Source of the DNA: Syntrophaceae bacterium
GTDB lineage: Bacteria > Desulfobacterota > Syntrophorhabdia > Syntrophorhabdales > WCHB1-27
Length of the DNA: 16,836 nucleotides
Reading direction: 5' to 3'
NCBI GenBank assembly: GCA_003165115.1
Contig: PLSJ01000511.1
Span: forward strand, 1 to 16,836
The notes below the pieces were generated by a model that saw only the letters and a program-made list of their open reading frames with translations, did no database searches and was not told the DNA's origin. Shown one piece after another: positions 6,927 to 14,308 of this stretch (within the stretch, counting starts at the first letter, position 1; every line of letters starts with the position of its first letter). The translations under genes and the position numbers were made by a program.

Positions 6927-8885
6927 TTATTCCTTCTCTTTCTTGGCCCTGGGATCGTTAAGGGCGGTAACATCATCCTCGGCCAAAATGCCCCTCTTGA
7001 TGAGGTCTTCCGCGACGTAGCCCAGGCTCAATCTCTCCAGGGTCTCTTTGGTCGGAGTCCCATCAAAGGTCCAGCCCTTAAAGTCATAATATTTGCTCAG
7101 CAAAAGCTGCTCGTACTCTTCGTTCCTTACCGCCCAGTGGTCCTCCGGCGGCCTTTCCATGCTCCTTTTCAGGCCCAGTCTTATATTGAGGGCCCTGACC
7201 ATATTCCTGTTCCTCTGGAAGCATTCCCACAATCTGTCCTTGTCGAACTCCATCCCCGTCGCGTGGGTGATTACCTTCGGCATGTTCCACACGTGATACC
7301 CCGTGGTGCCGCCGAACTGGCCGCGGAACGAGGAGACGAACCCGCAGAACCCCAGGGAATCGTCCAGGTAGTGCATGCACTCGTTCCAATCGACGATAGC
7401 GACCATGGCGTCGTCGGGTAGCTGATCGCGTTTCTGCCACTGCCGGAACCACTCGACGAACTTCTGGTCCGGGACCGCGTCCCACTTGCTGATAAATTCT
7501 TCCCTCAGCTCGGGGTCGAGGATCGGGTCCTGCGGAAAGGAGCCTTCTATCTGGGTGATGGCCATGTCCTCGCCGGTGGCTATCATGAGGTAATAGGCCG
7601 GGTTGAGCTTACCGAGCTTGATGGGCAACTGTTCAAATTTCTTGACGGTGTTGTGATCGAATTGCTCGGCGCCCTTTCCGATCCGCTCCGCCGCATGGGA
7701 GACGCCGTCGGCCAGTATATCTCCGATGTCCTCTCTGAAGGCGATCTTGTGAAGGAGGTGGTAGTACCTCCCCCTCACATCGGTTGGCATGCCCGGAAAG
7801 TCTTTTTCCGTGAGGATGCCTGCGTCCAGAAGCTCCAGGGCGAAGGCGACGGTCTGGGGGGTGGAGTAGGAGTCGAGCCCCAGGTCCTGAGAAACACCGA
7901 GGATCTCGTAGGTGAAGTCCAATTCCTGGAAGGAGGCCATGTGAAAGGTATCTTTTCCGTAGCACTTGTAGGAAAATCTTCTCCGGTTGGGCCACTTGAT
8001 GACGTTGTGGCATGCCTTCGGGCAGTTCCAGCAACCTGTCTGGCGGCTCATGTGGTCGTACTTCAGGTTCCGCCATCTCTCTTCGAGGGAAGCGCTCCAG
8101 AAGGTCTTCCGGCGCACGCGGGCATTACCCCAGGAAAAGTTGTTATGATGGAAGCTGTCATCTTCATCGACGGCCATCCAGTCGCCGACGTTCGGGTTGG
8201 CATTGAGCTCCTTCCGGAGGCGCGAGCACATCTCCCAGAGCTCGGCGGGATGGGCGAGATTGACGTCTTTCGTCCCGCGGATGGCAATCGCCTTTACGTT
8301 CTTATCTCCCATGACCGGCCCGACCGTTCGGGCTGCGCTCGAGTTGCCGCAGTCGATCGAGGCCAGAAAAGCCTTATGCTCGCCCGCCGGACCGATAGCG
8401 GCCACCCAGACCCTGCTGTCGTTCAGCTCTTCCTTGATCAACCGGGCGGTGTCGTACATGCCTTTTTCCCGGAGATGCGTGGCGTCGCGTATCTCCACCT
8501 TGTCATTGTGCACCGCTATGTAGACCAGGTCGGGCGCCTTGCCCCGCAGGACTATCCTGTCATAACCGGCCATTTTCATTTCCGCCCCGAACATTCCGCC
8601 CATGAGTGAATGCCCCATCAATCCGTTCAGGGGGGCGATGGTATTGACTGCGACGCGGTTAGCGCCCGGAACGCACGTGCCGTTCAGAAGGCCGTTGCCG
8701 AATATGAGCAGGTTGTCGGGAGAAAACGGATCGGTCCCCGGAGGAACCCGATCGAAGAGCATCTTCGCGGCGATACCGTTGCCCCCCAGATGCAATGCCG
8801 TTTCTTTAGGGTCCGTCTCTACCTTATCGACGCTTCCCCGTGACAGATCAATTTCCAGGTTATACCCCGTTTCAGCATACCTCAT
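6927..8885 (-). CDS. bamB: BamB-like tungsten aldehyde:ferredoxin oxidoreductase-family subunit, class II benzoyl-CoA reductase active site
   Basis: A 652-residue AOR-family protein. The [4Fe-4S] ligands of the family are recognisable as C285-x2-C288-x3-C292 and C514 (DDSLGFCGF), with early pterin-binding glycines such as LGGNGIAAK (33-41) and GPAGEH (165-170). BamB carries a tungsten bis-pterin cofactor and reduces benzoyl-CoA to cyclohexa-1,5-diene-1-carbonyl-CoA without ATP. The known enzyme binds W through a cysteine in the middle of the chain; C308 (SYKCYGKD) is the candidate here, and H246/H247 lie where active-site acid/base residues are expected, but I could not align it. Length is normal for the family. 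ATG at 8885 is preceded by GGAGGGG with an 8-nt spacer. That it is BamB and not another AOR is inferred from the following bamC-H gene order. Confidence 0.93.
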   Translation of the reverse strand: MRYAETGYNLEIDLSRGSVDKVETDPKETALHLGGNGIAAKMLFDRVPPGTDPFSPDNLLIFGNGLLNGTCVPGANRVAVNTIAPLNGLMGHSLMGGMFGAEMKMAGYDRIVLRGKAPDLVYIAVHNDKVEIRDATHLREKGMYDTARLIKEELNDSRVWVAAIGPAGEHKAFLASIDCGNSSAARTVGPVMGDKNVKAIAIRGTKDVNLAHPAELWEMCSRLRKELNANPNVGDWMAVDEDDSFHHNNFSWGNARVRRKTFWSASLEERWRNLKYDHMSRQTGCWNCPKACHNVIKWPNRRRFSYKCYGKDTFHMASFQELDFTYEILGVSQDLGLDSYSTPQTVAFALELLDAGILTEKDFPGMPTDVRGRYYHLLHKIAFREDIGDILADGVSHAAERIGKGAEQFDHNTVKKFEQLPIKLGKLNPAYYLMIATGEDMAITQIEGSFPQDPILDPELREEFISKWDAVPDQKFVEWFRQWQKRDQLPDDAMVAIVDWNECMHYLDDSLGFCGFVSSFRGQFGGTTGYHVWNMPKVITHATGMEFDKDRLWECFQRNRNMVRALNIRLGLKRSMERPPEDHWAVRNEEYEQLLLSKYYDFKGWTFDGTPTKETLERLSLGYVAEDLIKRGILAEDDVTALNDPRAKKEKE

Positions 8886-8949
8886 GTCTTATACCCCTCC
8901 AGGTCTCTTCCGCGGACGTGATGTCCCGCCGCGCAGGTGTTCTTATGCC

Positions 8950-8966
8950 ACGTGCCTCCACGGCAC
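8950..8966 (-). repeat. Short GC-rich hairpin after the leader gene
   Basis: Just past the stop of the 68-residue gene, GTGCC (8952-8956) and GGCAC (8962-8966) form a 5-bp stem with a 5-nt loop. No T-run follows on the minus strand, so it is not an intrinsic terminator. It could stabilise or process the mRNA between the small gene and bamB, or be chance. Confidence 0.3.
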
Positions 8967-8969
8967 TTT

Positions 8970-9176
8970 CTAAAGGCGCGCGGTCATCGAGCCATGCCCG
9001 CCTTTCTTTTCCTTTACTTCAATTTTCTTAGGTTCTCTCGCTGGAGGCGCTACAGGAGTCTCCGTGACCGGAAGCAGCCAGATAACCTCTCGCAGCGAAT
9101 CGTTGAGAATCCGCTCGGCGGTTTCCATATCCGGGGCCTCGATCTCTTTTACATTACACTGAACCCTGAAATACAT
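8970..9176 (-). CDS. Small unknown protein, first gene of the bam transcript
   Basis: 68 residues, not recognised. ATG at 9176 sits 6 nt behind a near-perfect AGGAGGG site (9183-9189), the strongest ribosome binding site in this module, so I consider it a real gene. The first ~37 residues look folded (MYFRVQCNVKEIEAPDMETA followed by an amphipathic stretch ending EVIWLLPV). The rest is proline- and lysine-rich (PVAPPAREPKKIEVKEKKGG) and probably disordered. One cysteine (C7); no metal-binding motif, signal peptide or membrane segment. It is the first gene after the intergenic promoter region and lies 84 nt upstream of bamB. A role as a small accessory or regulatory peptide for the Bam complex is inference only. 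Confidence 0.7.
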   Translation of the reverse strand: MYFRVQCNVKEIEAPDMETAERILNDSLREVIWLLPVTETPVAPPAREPKKIEVKEKKGGHGSMTARL

Positions 9177-9260
9177 GTGTTACCCTCCTCTCGTCACTTA
9201 AAAAACCATGCGGGACCGGCCGCTTCGGGTCGAACCGAACTCCGTAACAAAATCTCCAAC

Positions 9261-9278
9261 TCGTGCTTTTAGGCACGA
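9261..9278. repeat. Inverted repeat in the bam upstream region
   Basis: TCGTGC (9261-9266) and GCACGA (9273-9278) are a perfect 6-bp inverted repeat with a 6-nt spacer. It lies downstream of the proposed -10 element, within the predicted 5' leader of the bam transcript. With no following T-run it is more like an operator or leader hairpin than a terminator. Confidence 0.45.
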
Positions 9279-9311
9279 ACATTTCCATGTCTCAGTTCGG
9301 CATGAAAACCG

Positions 9312-9327
9312 TGTGTAAACTATCACA
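9312..9327. promoter_or_regulatory. CRP/FNR-like palindrome overlapping the candidate -10 element
   Basis: The sequence TGTGT-AAACTA-TCACA differs by one base from the classic TGTGA-N6-TCACA half-site arrangement of the CRP/FNR superfamily. Including the flanking base, GTGTG (9311-9315) and CACAC (9324-9328) are perfectly inverted. It overlaps the proposed -10 hexamer, a position that would suit repression. Which regulator binds is unknown. Confidence 0.4.
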
Positions 9328-9345
9328 CAAACGGACCATCGTCAA
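9317..9345 (-). promoter_or_regulatory. Candidate sigma70-type promoter for the bam operon
   Basis: On the minus strand TTGACG (9345-9340) is a five-of-six match to the -35 consensus. A 17-nt spacer leads to TAGTTT (9322-9317), a weak -10. Transcription would start near 9309 and give a leader of about 130 nt before the small gene at 9176. A second TTGAC occurs at about 9399-9395 but has no acceptable -10. Identified by eye only. Confidence 0.4.
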
Positions 9346-9446
9346 CAGAATTTCAGTCTGTCCCTGGCATGTGAGCCGTGATAAATTGATTGGCCGTCAA
9401 GAGCATGTGCGATATTTCGCAAGAAGGGCTGTTATTGCGAGACGTC

Positions 9447-9686
9447 TCATCCGCCTCCCGACGGTCGAAACACGTTCACTTCGTCTCCATCCTTCAGGAT
9501 GTGATCGGCCTCGACGCGCCGGTCCCCCACGATCACGATGACGGGCAGCTCCTTCGGCAGGCCGAGGCTACTCAGCATTTCCCTCACGGTTGTGCCGTCG
9601 TCCAGTGACTTCGTGAAAGAAAACCTGTTCCCACCTTCGGGCAAATAGTGCCCCAGATTTCCGAAAAGCCTGATGGCTACGTGCAC
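9447..9686 (-). CDS. MoaD/ThiS-family sulfur carrier (molybdopterin/tungstopterin synthase small subunit type)
   Basis: 79 residues with a beta-grasp pattern: a first strand MHVAIRLFGNLGHYLP, a TVREMLSSLGLP helix, then VIVIVGDRR, HILKDGDEVNVF, and a C-terminal Gly-Gly (PSGGG). MoaD proteins carry a thiocarboxylate on the last glycine and donate sulfur to make the dithiolene of the Mo/W pterin cofactor. The start is GTG at 9686, overlapping the dehydrogenase stop by 10 nt, so translation is probably coupled; no strong ribosome binding site is visible. It lies between a Mo-hydroxylase operon and a W-enzyme operon, so it may serve either cofactor. It could instead be a dedicated AOR-associated MoaD-like protein. 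No partner moaE or moeB is in view. Confidence 0.82.
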   Translation of the reverse strand: MHVAIRLFGNLGHYLPEGGNRFSFTKSLDDGTTVREMLSSLGLPKELPVIVIVGDRRVEADHILKDGDEVNVFRPSGGG

Positions 9687-10882
9687 GGGCGTCGACCGTC
9701 AAAGGCCCGGCCATAGGCGTCTGTGGCTTTCAAGGCGTTGACGATCTCCAGGTGGTCGTAAAACCTGCCTTGCTCGTCACGTTCGCTGCGTGCGCCGGTC
9801 ATGGACTGCATGAGGATGTCGCGGGCAGCAACGAGGGCCACTTTCTCAAGGGCTTCGTCGGTCAGGTCCCGGAGCGTCAGCCCGGCAAACGTTGTCGGCA
9901 GACCGACGGCCCTGCAGAAGGCGAAGATCTTATCGAGAAAATCGGGCTTTCTCCCTTCCATGACCAACTGGTTCAGCGTGCCGAAAGCCACAAGCTCCCC
10001 GTGGAAAGGGGGCGTTCCCTTGAAGTGTTCCGGAATGTGAAGGAATGCGTGCCCTACCGCGTGGCACGCGCAGAGGCCGCCGCTTTCGAAGCCGAGACCA
10101 CTGAGGAGCACGTTGGCCTCCGCTACCGCCTCGATGCCGGGACCGGGAACCTGTGCTTCGGCTTCGGCCTTGGCCTGGACTCCATAATCCATGAGGATAT
10201 CAAAGCAGAGCCTGGCCAATGCCTGGGCCGTGCGGGTACTCTGGGCACGGGTCTGGACCGAGATGCTGGAGGTCCTGTACGTCATGTCGGCTTCGAAATA
10301 GGTGGCCAGGGCGTCGCCCATTCCGGCCACGAGCAACCGGACAGGGGATTTGGCTATGACGGCGGTATCCACGAAGACCATGGTGGGATTCGTGGGGAAG
10401 ACCATGGTCGCTTCGAGTGTCCCCTTCTCGGTGTAGACGAGGGAGACGGCTGAGGTGGAGGCGTCGGTGGCCGCCACGGTGGGGACGTTGATGCAGGCCA
10501 CCCCGGCGCCGAACCGCTCGAAGACCTCGGGAGGCGTCTTCTCCACGTTCATGGCAGGGCCGGTGGCTGCGCAGCGGCCCGTGTCGATGGTCTTGCCGCC
10601 GCCGCAACTGACGATCGCGTCATGCTTTCCCTGGAGGCAGGCGTTCTTGACCCGCTCTATCTCTTTCCACGTGCAGTGGCCCCCGAAATCGATGAAGCCA
10701 TACGCGATGCCCACGGCATCGAGCCCCCTGGCGATCGTGGACCCCACCGCTTTCTTCGCACTGGGAGAGACCAGGATTAAGGGGTTTTTGATGCCGAGCA
10801 CCTGAAGCTGCCCCCCCATCTGCAGGAGGGCGTCCGGACCTTGCACATACCGGAGAGGGGCCATCAAGACTTTGAGCGCCAT
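9677..10882 (-). CDS. Glycerol-dehydrogenase-like (GldA family) metal-dependent alcohol dehydrogenase
   Basis: 401 residues, normal length for the group III / Fe-type alcohol dehydrogenase superfamily. The nucleotide-binding motif SCGGGKTIDTGRCAA lies at 92-106. The GldA-like block VPTVAATDASTSAVSLVYTEKG is at 133-154, and GMGDALATYFEA (187-198) contains the predicted metal ligand D190. The other ligand regions are CHAVGHAF (H274/H278) and FHGELVAFGTL (H294). These enzymes interconvert an alcohol and a carbonyl with NAD(P). ATG at 10882 has a textbook GGAGGT site 5 nt upstream and lies 22 nt from the FAD-subunit gene. The substrate is unknown. The operon context suggests reduction of, or supply of, an aldehyde related to the Mo-hydroxylase substrate, but glycerol itself is not excluded. 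Confidence 0.87.
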   Translation of the reverse strand: MALKVLMAPLRYVQGPDALLQMGGQLQVLGIKNPLILVSPSAKKAVGSTIARGLDAVGIAYGFIDFGGHCTWKEIERVKNACLQGKHDAIVSCGGGKTIDTGRCAATGPAMNVEKTPPEVFERFGAGVACINVPTVAATDASTSAVSLVYTEKGTLEATMVFPTNPTMVFVDTAVIAKSPVRLLVAGMGDALATYFEADMTYRTSSISVQTRAQSTRTAQALARLCFDILMDYGVQAKAEAEAQVPGPGIEAVAEANVLLSGLGFESGGLCACHAVGHAFLHIPEHFKGTPPFHGELVAFGTLNQLVMEGRKPDFLDKIFAFCRAVGLPTTFAGLTLRDLTDEALEKVALVAARDILMQSMTGARSERDEQGRFYDHLEIVNALKATDAYGRAFDGRRPCT

Positions 10883-10904
10883 TTGATACCTCCTTTTTCT
10901 TGGA

Positions 10905-11873
10905 CTATTTGCACCCCAGGAGCGCCCTCTTCACCATGGCCTTTGCAATCGGGACCATATAGGCGTTATGGGACATGGGCTTCGCACCGGCGACAGCGGC
11001 GGCGGCCGAGGATTCGACACCGGCCTCGTCTATCGCCTTGCCGATAATCGCCTCTTCCGCCTTCACGGCGCGGTAGGGCTTCACGTGGACGGCGTTGAGA
11101 CAGATCCGCGCGGATCTCACCTTCCCTCTCGACAGACCGATTGCGGCGGCGCAGTTGACGATGGGAAAATCTATGGCCTTTCGGAGGGCGAACTTGACGA
11201 AGGCACTCTTGCCCACGAGAGGGGGGAGGTCGATGCGGCTGACGATCTCGTCGTCTTCGAGGACCGTCGTTTTCGCCGCCGATACCTGAAAAAAGTCTTC
11301 CGCCCTGATGGCCCTCCTGGTTGTCGTGATGGTCGCGTCGAGAGCGACGAGGGCGGGAGCCGTATCGCTCGGGTGGACCGCGTAGCATCCTTTTTCCACA
11401 CTGCCCCCGAAGATGGAGTGGTAGCGGTTGTCCCCGTCGATGGCGTAGCACCTCCCCCCACCCTTCCGGAGACAGGGGAAGCGGTTTTGGGGGTTCCTGT
11501 AGTACCAGCACCGGATGTCCTGACAGATGTTACCCCCGATCGTGCCCATCTCCCGAAGATGGGTGGATGCCGTCCTGTGGGCGGCTTCCGCAAGGGCGGC
11601 GTGCCCGTTTCTGACGGCATCGTTCGTGGCAATATCCTCCAGCCTCGTGAGCGCTCCGATGGAGAGGGTGCCGCCCTCATACCTGATGAAGTCGAGGCCG
11701 GGGATCGTCTTTATGTTGATGAGGGCCTCCGGGTACGCGGGGAGCACCTCATCCTTCATCTTCCCGAGAAGGTCCGTGCCTCCGGCGATGACGGCCGCCC
11801 TGTTCCCGTACCGTCTCAGGGCGGAAACCGCCTCTTCGAGTGTCGCGGCGTTCACGTGGCCGAAGTTCTTCAT
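10905..11873 (-). CDS. XDH-family FAD subunit with extra [4Fe-4S] cluster site (HcrB/PaoB type)
   Basis: 322 residues of the CO dehydrogenase flavoprotein (CoxM) fold. FAD motifs are AGGTDLL (30-36) and TIGGN (111-115). Beyond the standard family, it has C122 (DIRCWYY), C134 (RFPC), C142 (GGGRC) and C163 (EKGCYAVHPSD). These fall where 4-hydroxybenzoyl-CoA reductase HcrB has its [4Fe-4S] ligands (C122, C138, C146, C155 in Thauera, from memory), with a longer loop before the last cysteine as in aldehyde oxidoreductase PaoB. It moves electrons between the small subunit's clusters and FAD. The start is ATG at 11873 (MKNFGHVNAAT): AGGAGG lies 4 nt upstream and ATGA overlaps the large-subunit stop. 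The frame is open further upstream, but that stretch overlaps the large-subunit gene and is not protein-like. 4-HBCR versus aldehyde or heterocycle dehydrogenase cannot be decided from this subunit. Confidence 0.9.
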   Translation of the reverse strand: MKNFGHVNAATLEEAVSALRRYGNRAAVIAGGTDLLGKMKDEVLPAYPEALINIKTIPGLDFIRYEGGTLSIGALTRLEDIATNDAVRNGHAALAEAAHRTASTHLREMGTIGGNICQDIRCWYYRNPQNRFPCLRKGGGRCYAIDGDNRYHSIFGGSVEKGCYAVHPSDTAPALVALDATITTTRRAIRAEDFFQVSAAKTTVLEDDEIVSRIDLPPLVGKSAFVKFALRKAIDFPIVNCAAAIGLSRGKVRSARICLNAVHVKPYRAVKAEEAIIGKAIDEAGVESSAAAAVAGAKPMSHNAYMVPIAKAMVKRALLGCK

Positions 11874-14308
11874 TTCGCCTCCTGTACCTTCCCCAGGGCC
11901 TTCAGCACCTTGTCGGGCGTGGCGGGCAGGTCGACCCACTTGCCGATGGCATTGTGCACTGCCGCATAGAACGCAAAAGGCACCACGCTTGCCACATCCT
12001 CGCCGATGCCGACGGACCCGTAGGGACCGTAACCCATGGCCGTCTCCACGATAATAGTGTCGATGAGTCCGCAATCGAGCATGGTGTTGATCTTATAGTC
12101 GATGAGGTTGCCGTTCAAGACCACCCCGGTGGCCGGACAGTAGACGACCTCCTCGGTGCGCACCCGGCTCACGCCCATGACGGAGCCGCCGTACTGCTGA
12201 CCTTCCACCGCGTCGGGGTTGACGGCCTTTCCCACGTCGTTGGCGTTGGTTACCCTGGTCACCTCGATCCCCCCGGTCTCGGGATCGACTTCCACCTCGA
12301 CGAAGTGGGCCTGCCGCACGAATATGGGCCTCGGCCCCGGAGGTCCGCTGATGTCGTAGGCACCCTGTTGGTTCTGCCATCCCCAGGCAAAGAGGGGCTC
12401 GGTGGAGCCTACGTCCATTTTTCCCATGAAGAAGGCCGGCCGCACGAGTTCGGCCATGCTTATGCTCTTCGAAGGGTCCTTCTTGACGAAGACCCTGCTC
12501 TCCCTGACGTCGAGGTCCTCCGGCCTGTAGCCCTCGAAGGGTGGTATGTAGCCCATTTCGGGCCGTTCGGTGACCCTGGGGAGGGAGGCCACTTCAAGGA
12601 TCTTCTGCTTGAGCCGGCGGGCCGCGTTCCTGATGGCCCAGCCGTTAACGGCCAGGTTTGTGGACGAATCCGGTGTCATCGGCGCGAAGCCGGCCTCTTC
12701 GAAGGGGCGGTACTCCACGTCTTCATAGCGAAAGCCCAGCTCATCGGCGGCGATCTGGCAGTAGGCCGTCTCGGCGCACACACCGTTGTCGCAGCGCAAG
12801 CCGAGGACGCGGGCCGTGCCGTCGTCACGCTCGATCCTGATCCCGATTGCCGCGGAGCCTCCCGAATCACCCCACTCGTGCGCCCAGCTCATGCCGAGGC
12901 CGTGCATCCTGCCGCTCGGGAGTTTCTTCATACCGGGCAGGTGCCATTTGGCATCCCAGTCCATGGCCTTCTTACCCGCCTTTATACACTCTCTGAGGCT
13001 GTCCCTGTCCTCAAACCCCCGCTTCCTTTTCCATTCGGCGATATCGGCCATGGCATGGCCCTCGCACCCGTCATTGATGAGGGCAAGCTCGGTGGGGTCC
13101 ATTTTCAATGCCTCGGCCACGTGGTTCATCACGGCGGAGAAGCAGTAGCAATTCATGTTCTGTTCGCAGCGGATGGCCCATCCGGTGAATATGTTGCAGA
13201 TGGCGCCGTTCGACTCCTGAATGATGTTGATGACCTTGGAGTTTTCCACGAAGTGGTCGGTATGGGAAAGACCTTCCCTGGAGAACCAGGATGTCGCATG
13301 GAGGGCGGTGATCTCGCCGTTATTCTTGAACCCCACCTTTACCCGGTATCTGGCGTTATCCATGCCGGCGCCGCAGAAATCCTCTCTCCGGCTGAACTGC
13401 CACCTGACGGGCCTGCCGGTCCTCTTCGAGAGGATGCCCGCGATGACGTTGGGCTGCATGTTCAACGCCATCTGTGACCAGCCCCCGAAGCTCCCGCCCT
13501 GGTAGGGACAATGGACCGTGACCTGGCTCATGCCGACCTTAAAGAACTGCGCCAACTGCCGCTTCGCCAGGTGCGGGCGCTGGTGTTTGAGCCAGACTTC
13601 GGGATACTCCCCGTTCCACCTGAAGATTCCGCAGGGACGCTCCGGCCCTACCCACGTGTCCTGGTCGCGCCTCATCCCGAATTCGATGGTCTGCTCCGCC
13701 TCACGGAAGCCTTTATCGGCGTCACCGTGGGTAACCTTCTTCTCGTGCATGAAAGGGAGGAGGAAATTGCCGTCGGGGTAGGACTCGGGGTTGGTGAGGG
13801 GGGCGCCCGCTTTCAATGCCTCCACCGGATCGAGGTTGAACGGGCGCGCTTCCCATTCTATCCTGACGAGCTTTAGCGCCTCTCTCGCGATCTCTTCGGT
13901 ATCGGCGGCGACGGCAACGCCCATGGGCATGCCCTGCCAGTAACCGCACCTGTCGAGGACAGGCTCATGGGGCTGGCCCGCCTGGCCGAAGTGGCCGCTC
14001 AGGTCGGCTTTCGGGGGGAGCTCCGGGTCATCGTATCGCAGCACGGCGCGCACGCCGGGCAGCGCCTCGGCCCTGGTGGTATCAATGGCTGCTATCCGGG
14101 CGTTCGGATAAGGGCAGGTGAGGATCTTCTGGTGCAGCATGCCGGGGATCTGAATATCCGAGGCATAAACGGCGTAGCCGCTCGCCTTTTCGTACCCGTC
14201 CTTGCGGCGCACCCTCTTACCCACGGCGGTGTAGTCGTCGAGAGGATATTTATCGGCCCTCACGGTATGCTCGGGCGCCACGATTCTTTCCCTGTCATCC
14301 TTTTTCAT
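11870..14308 (-). CDS. XDH-family molybdopterin-binding large subunit (aldehyde oxidoreductase / hydroxybenzoyl-CoA reductase type)
   Basis: 812 residues. The N-terminal a/b-hammerhead domain covers about 28-165 (VGKRVRRKDGYEKASGYAVYASDI). The Mo-cofactor domain includes QGGSFGGW (270-277), TPDSSTNLAVNGWAIRNAA (545-563), and a C-terminal GSVGIGED with the expected catalytic glutamate E770. Members hydroxylate aldehydes or heterocycles or, in 4-hydroxybenzoyl-CoA reductase, reductively remove a phenolic hydroxyl. Length is slightly above HcrA (about 770). The substrate pocket is not predictable here. The ATG at 14308 has GGGAGG 6 nt upstream and overlaps the small-subunit gene by 14 nt; the stop overlaps the FAD-subunit start as ATGA, so all three subunits are translationally coupled. 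No export signal is seen, so a cytoplasmic enzyme is likely. Confidence 0.92.
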   Translation of the reverse strand: MKKDDRERIVAPEHTVRADKYPLDDYTAVGKRVRRKDGYEKASGYAVYASDIQIPGMLHQKILTCPYPNARIAAIDTTRAEALPGVRAVLRYDDPELPPKADLSGHFGQAGQPHEPVLDRCGYWQGMPMGVAVAADTEEIAREALKLVRIEWEARPFNLDPVEALKAGAPLTNPESYPDGNFLLPFMHEKKVTHGDADKGFREAEQTIEFGMRRDQDTWVGPERPCGIFRWNGEYPEVWLKHQRPHLAKRQLAQFFKVGMSQVTVHCPYQGGSFGGWSQMALNMQPNVIAGILSKRTGRPVRWQFSRREDFCGAGMDNARYRVKVGFKNNGEITALHATSWFSREGLSHTDHFVENSKVINIIQESNGAICNIFTGWAIRCEQNMNCYCFSAVMNHVAEALKMDPTELALINDGCEGHAMADIAEWKRKRGFEDRDSLRECIKAGKKAMDWDAKWHLPGMKKLPSGRMHGLGMSWAHEWGDSGGSAAIGIRIERDDGTARVLGLRCDNGVCAETAYCQIAADELGFRYEDVEYRPFEEAGFAPMTPDSSTNLAVNGWAIRNAARRLKQKILEVASLPRVTERPEMGYIPPFEGYRPEDLDVRESRVFVKKDPSKSISMAELVRPAFFMGKMDVGSTEPLFAWGWQNQQGAYDISGPPGPRPIFVRQAHFVEVEVDPETGGIEVTRVTNANDVGKAVNPDAVEGQQYGGSVMGVSRVRTEEVVYCPATGVVLNGNLIDYKINTMLDCGLIDTIIVETAMGYGPYGSVGIGEDVASVVPFAFYAAVHNAIGKWVDLPATPDKVLKALGKVQEAK

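Noticed and set aside
9408..9421. Hairpin TGCGA-TATT-TCGCA downstream of the MoaD-like gene as a terminator
   Set aside because: The stem is only 5 bp and no T-run follows on the minus strand. Likewise the GAGACGTCTC palindrome at 9439-9448 overlaps the stop codon and has no T-run.
11874..12074. Upstream extension of the FAD-subunit frame
   Set aside because: The extra ~67 residues are Arg/Gly-rich and overlap the 3' end of the large-subunit gene. MKNFGHVNAAT at 11873, with AGGAGG just upstream, is the family N-terminus.
11840..13477. Long plus-strand open frame opposite the XDH large subunit, and a similar one at 10968-11969
   Set aside because: Both lie antisense to well-supported XDH subunits and show only low-complexity Gly/Arg/Asp-rich sequence with no family motif.
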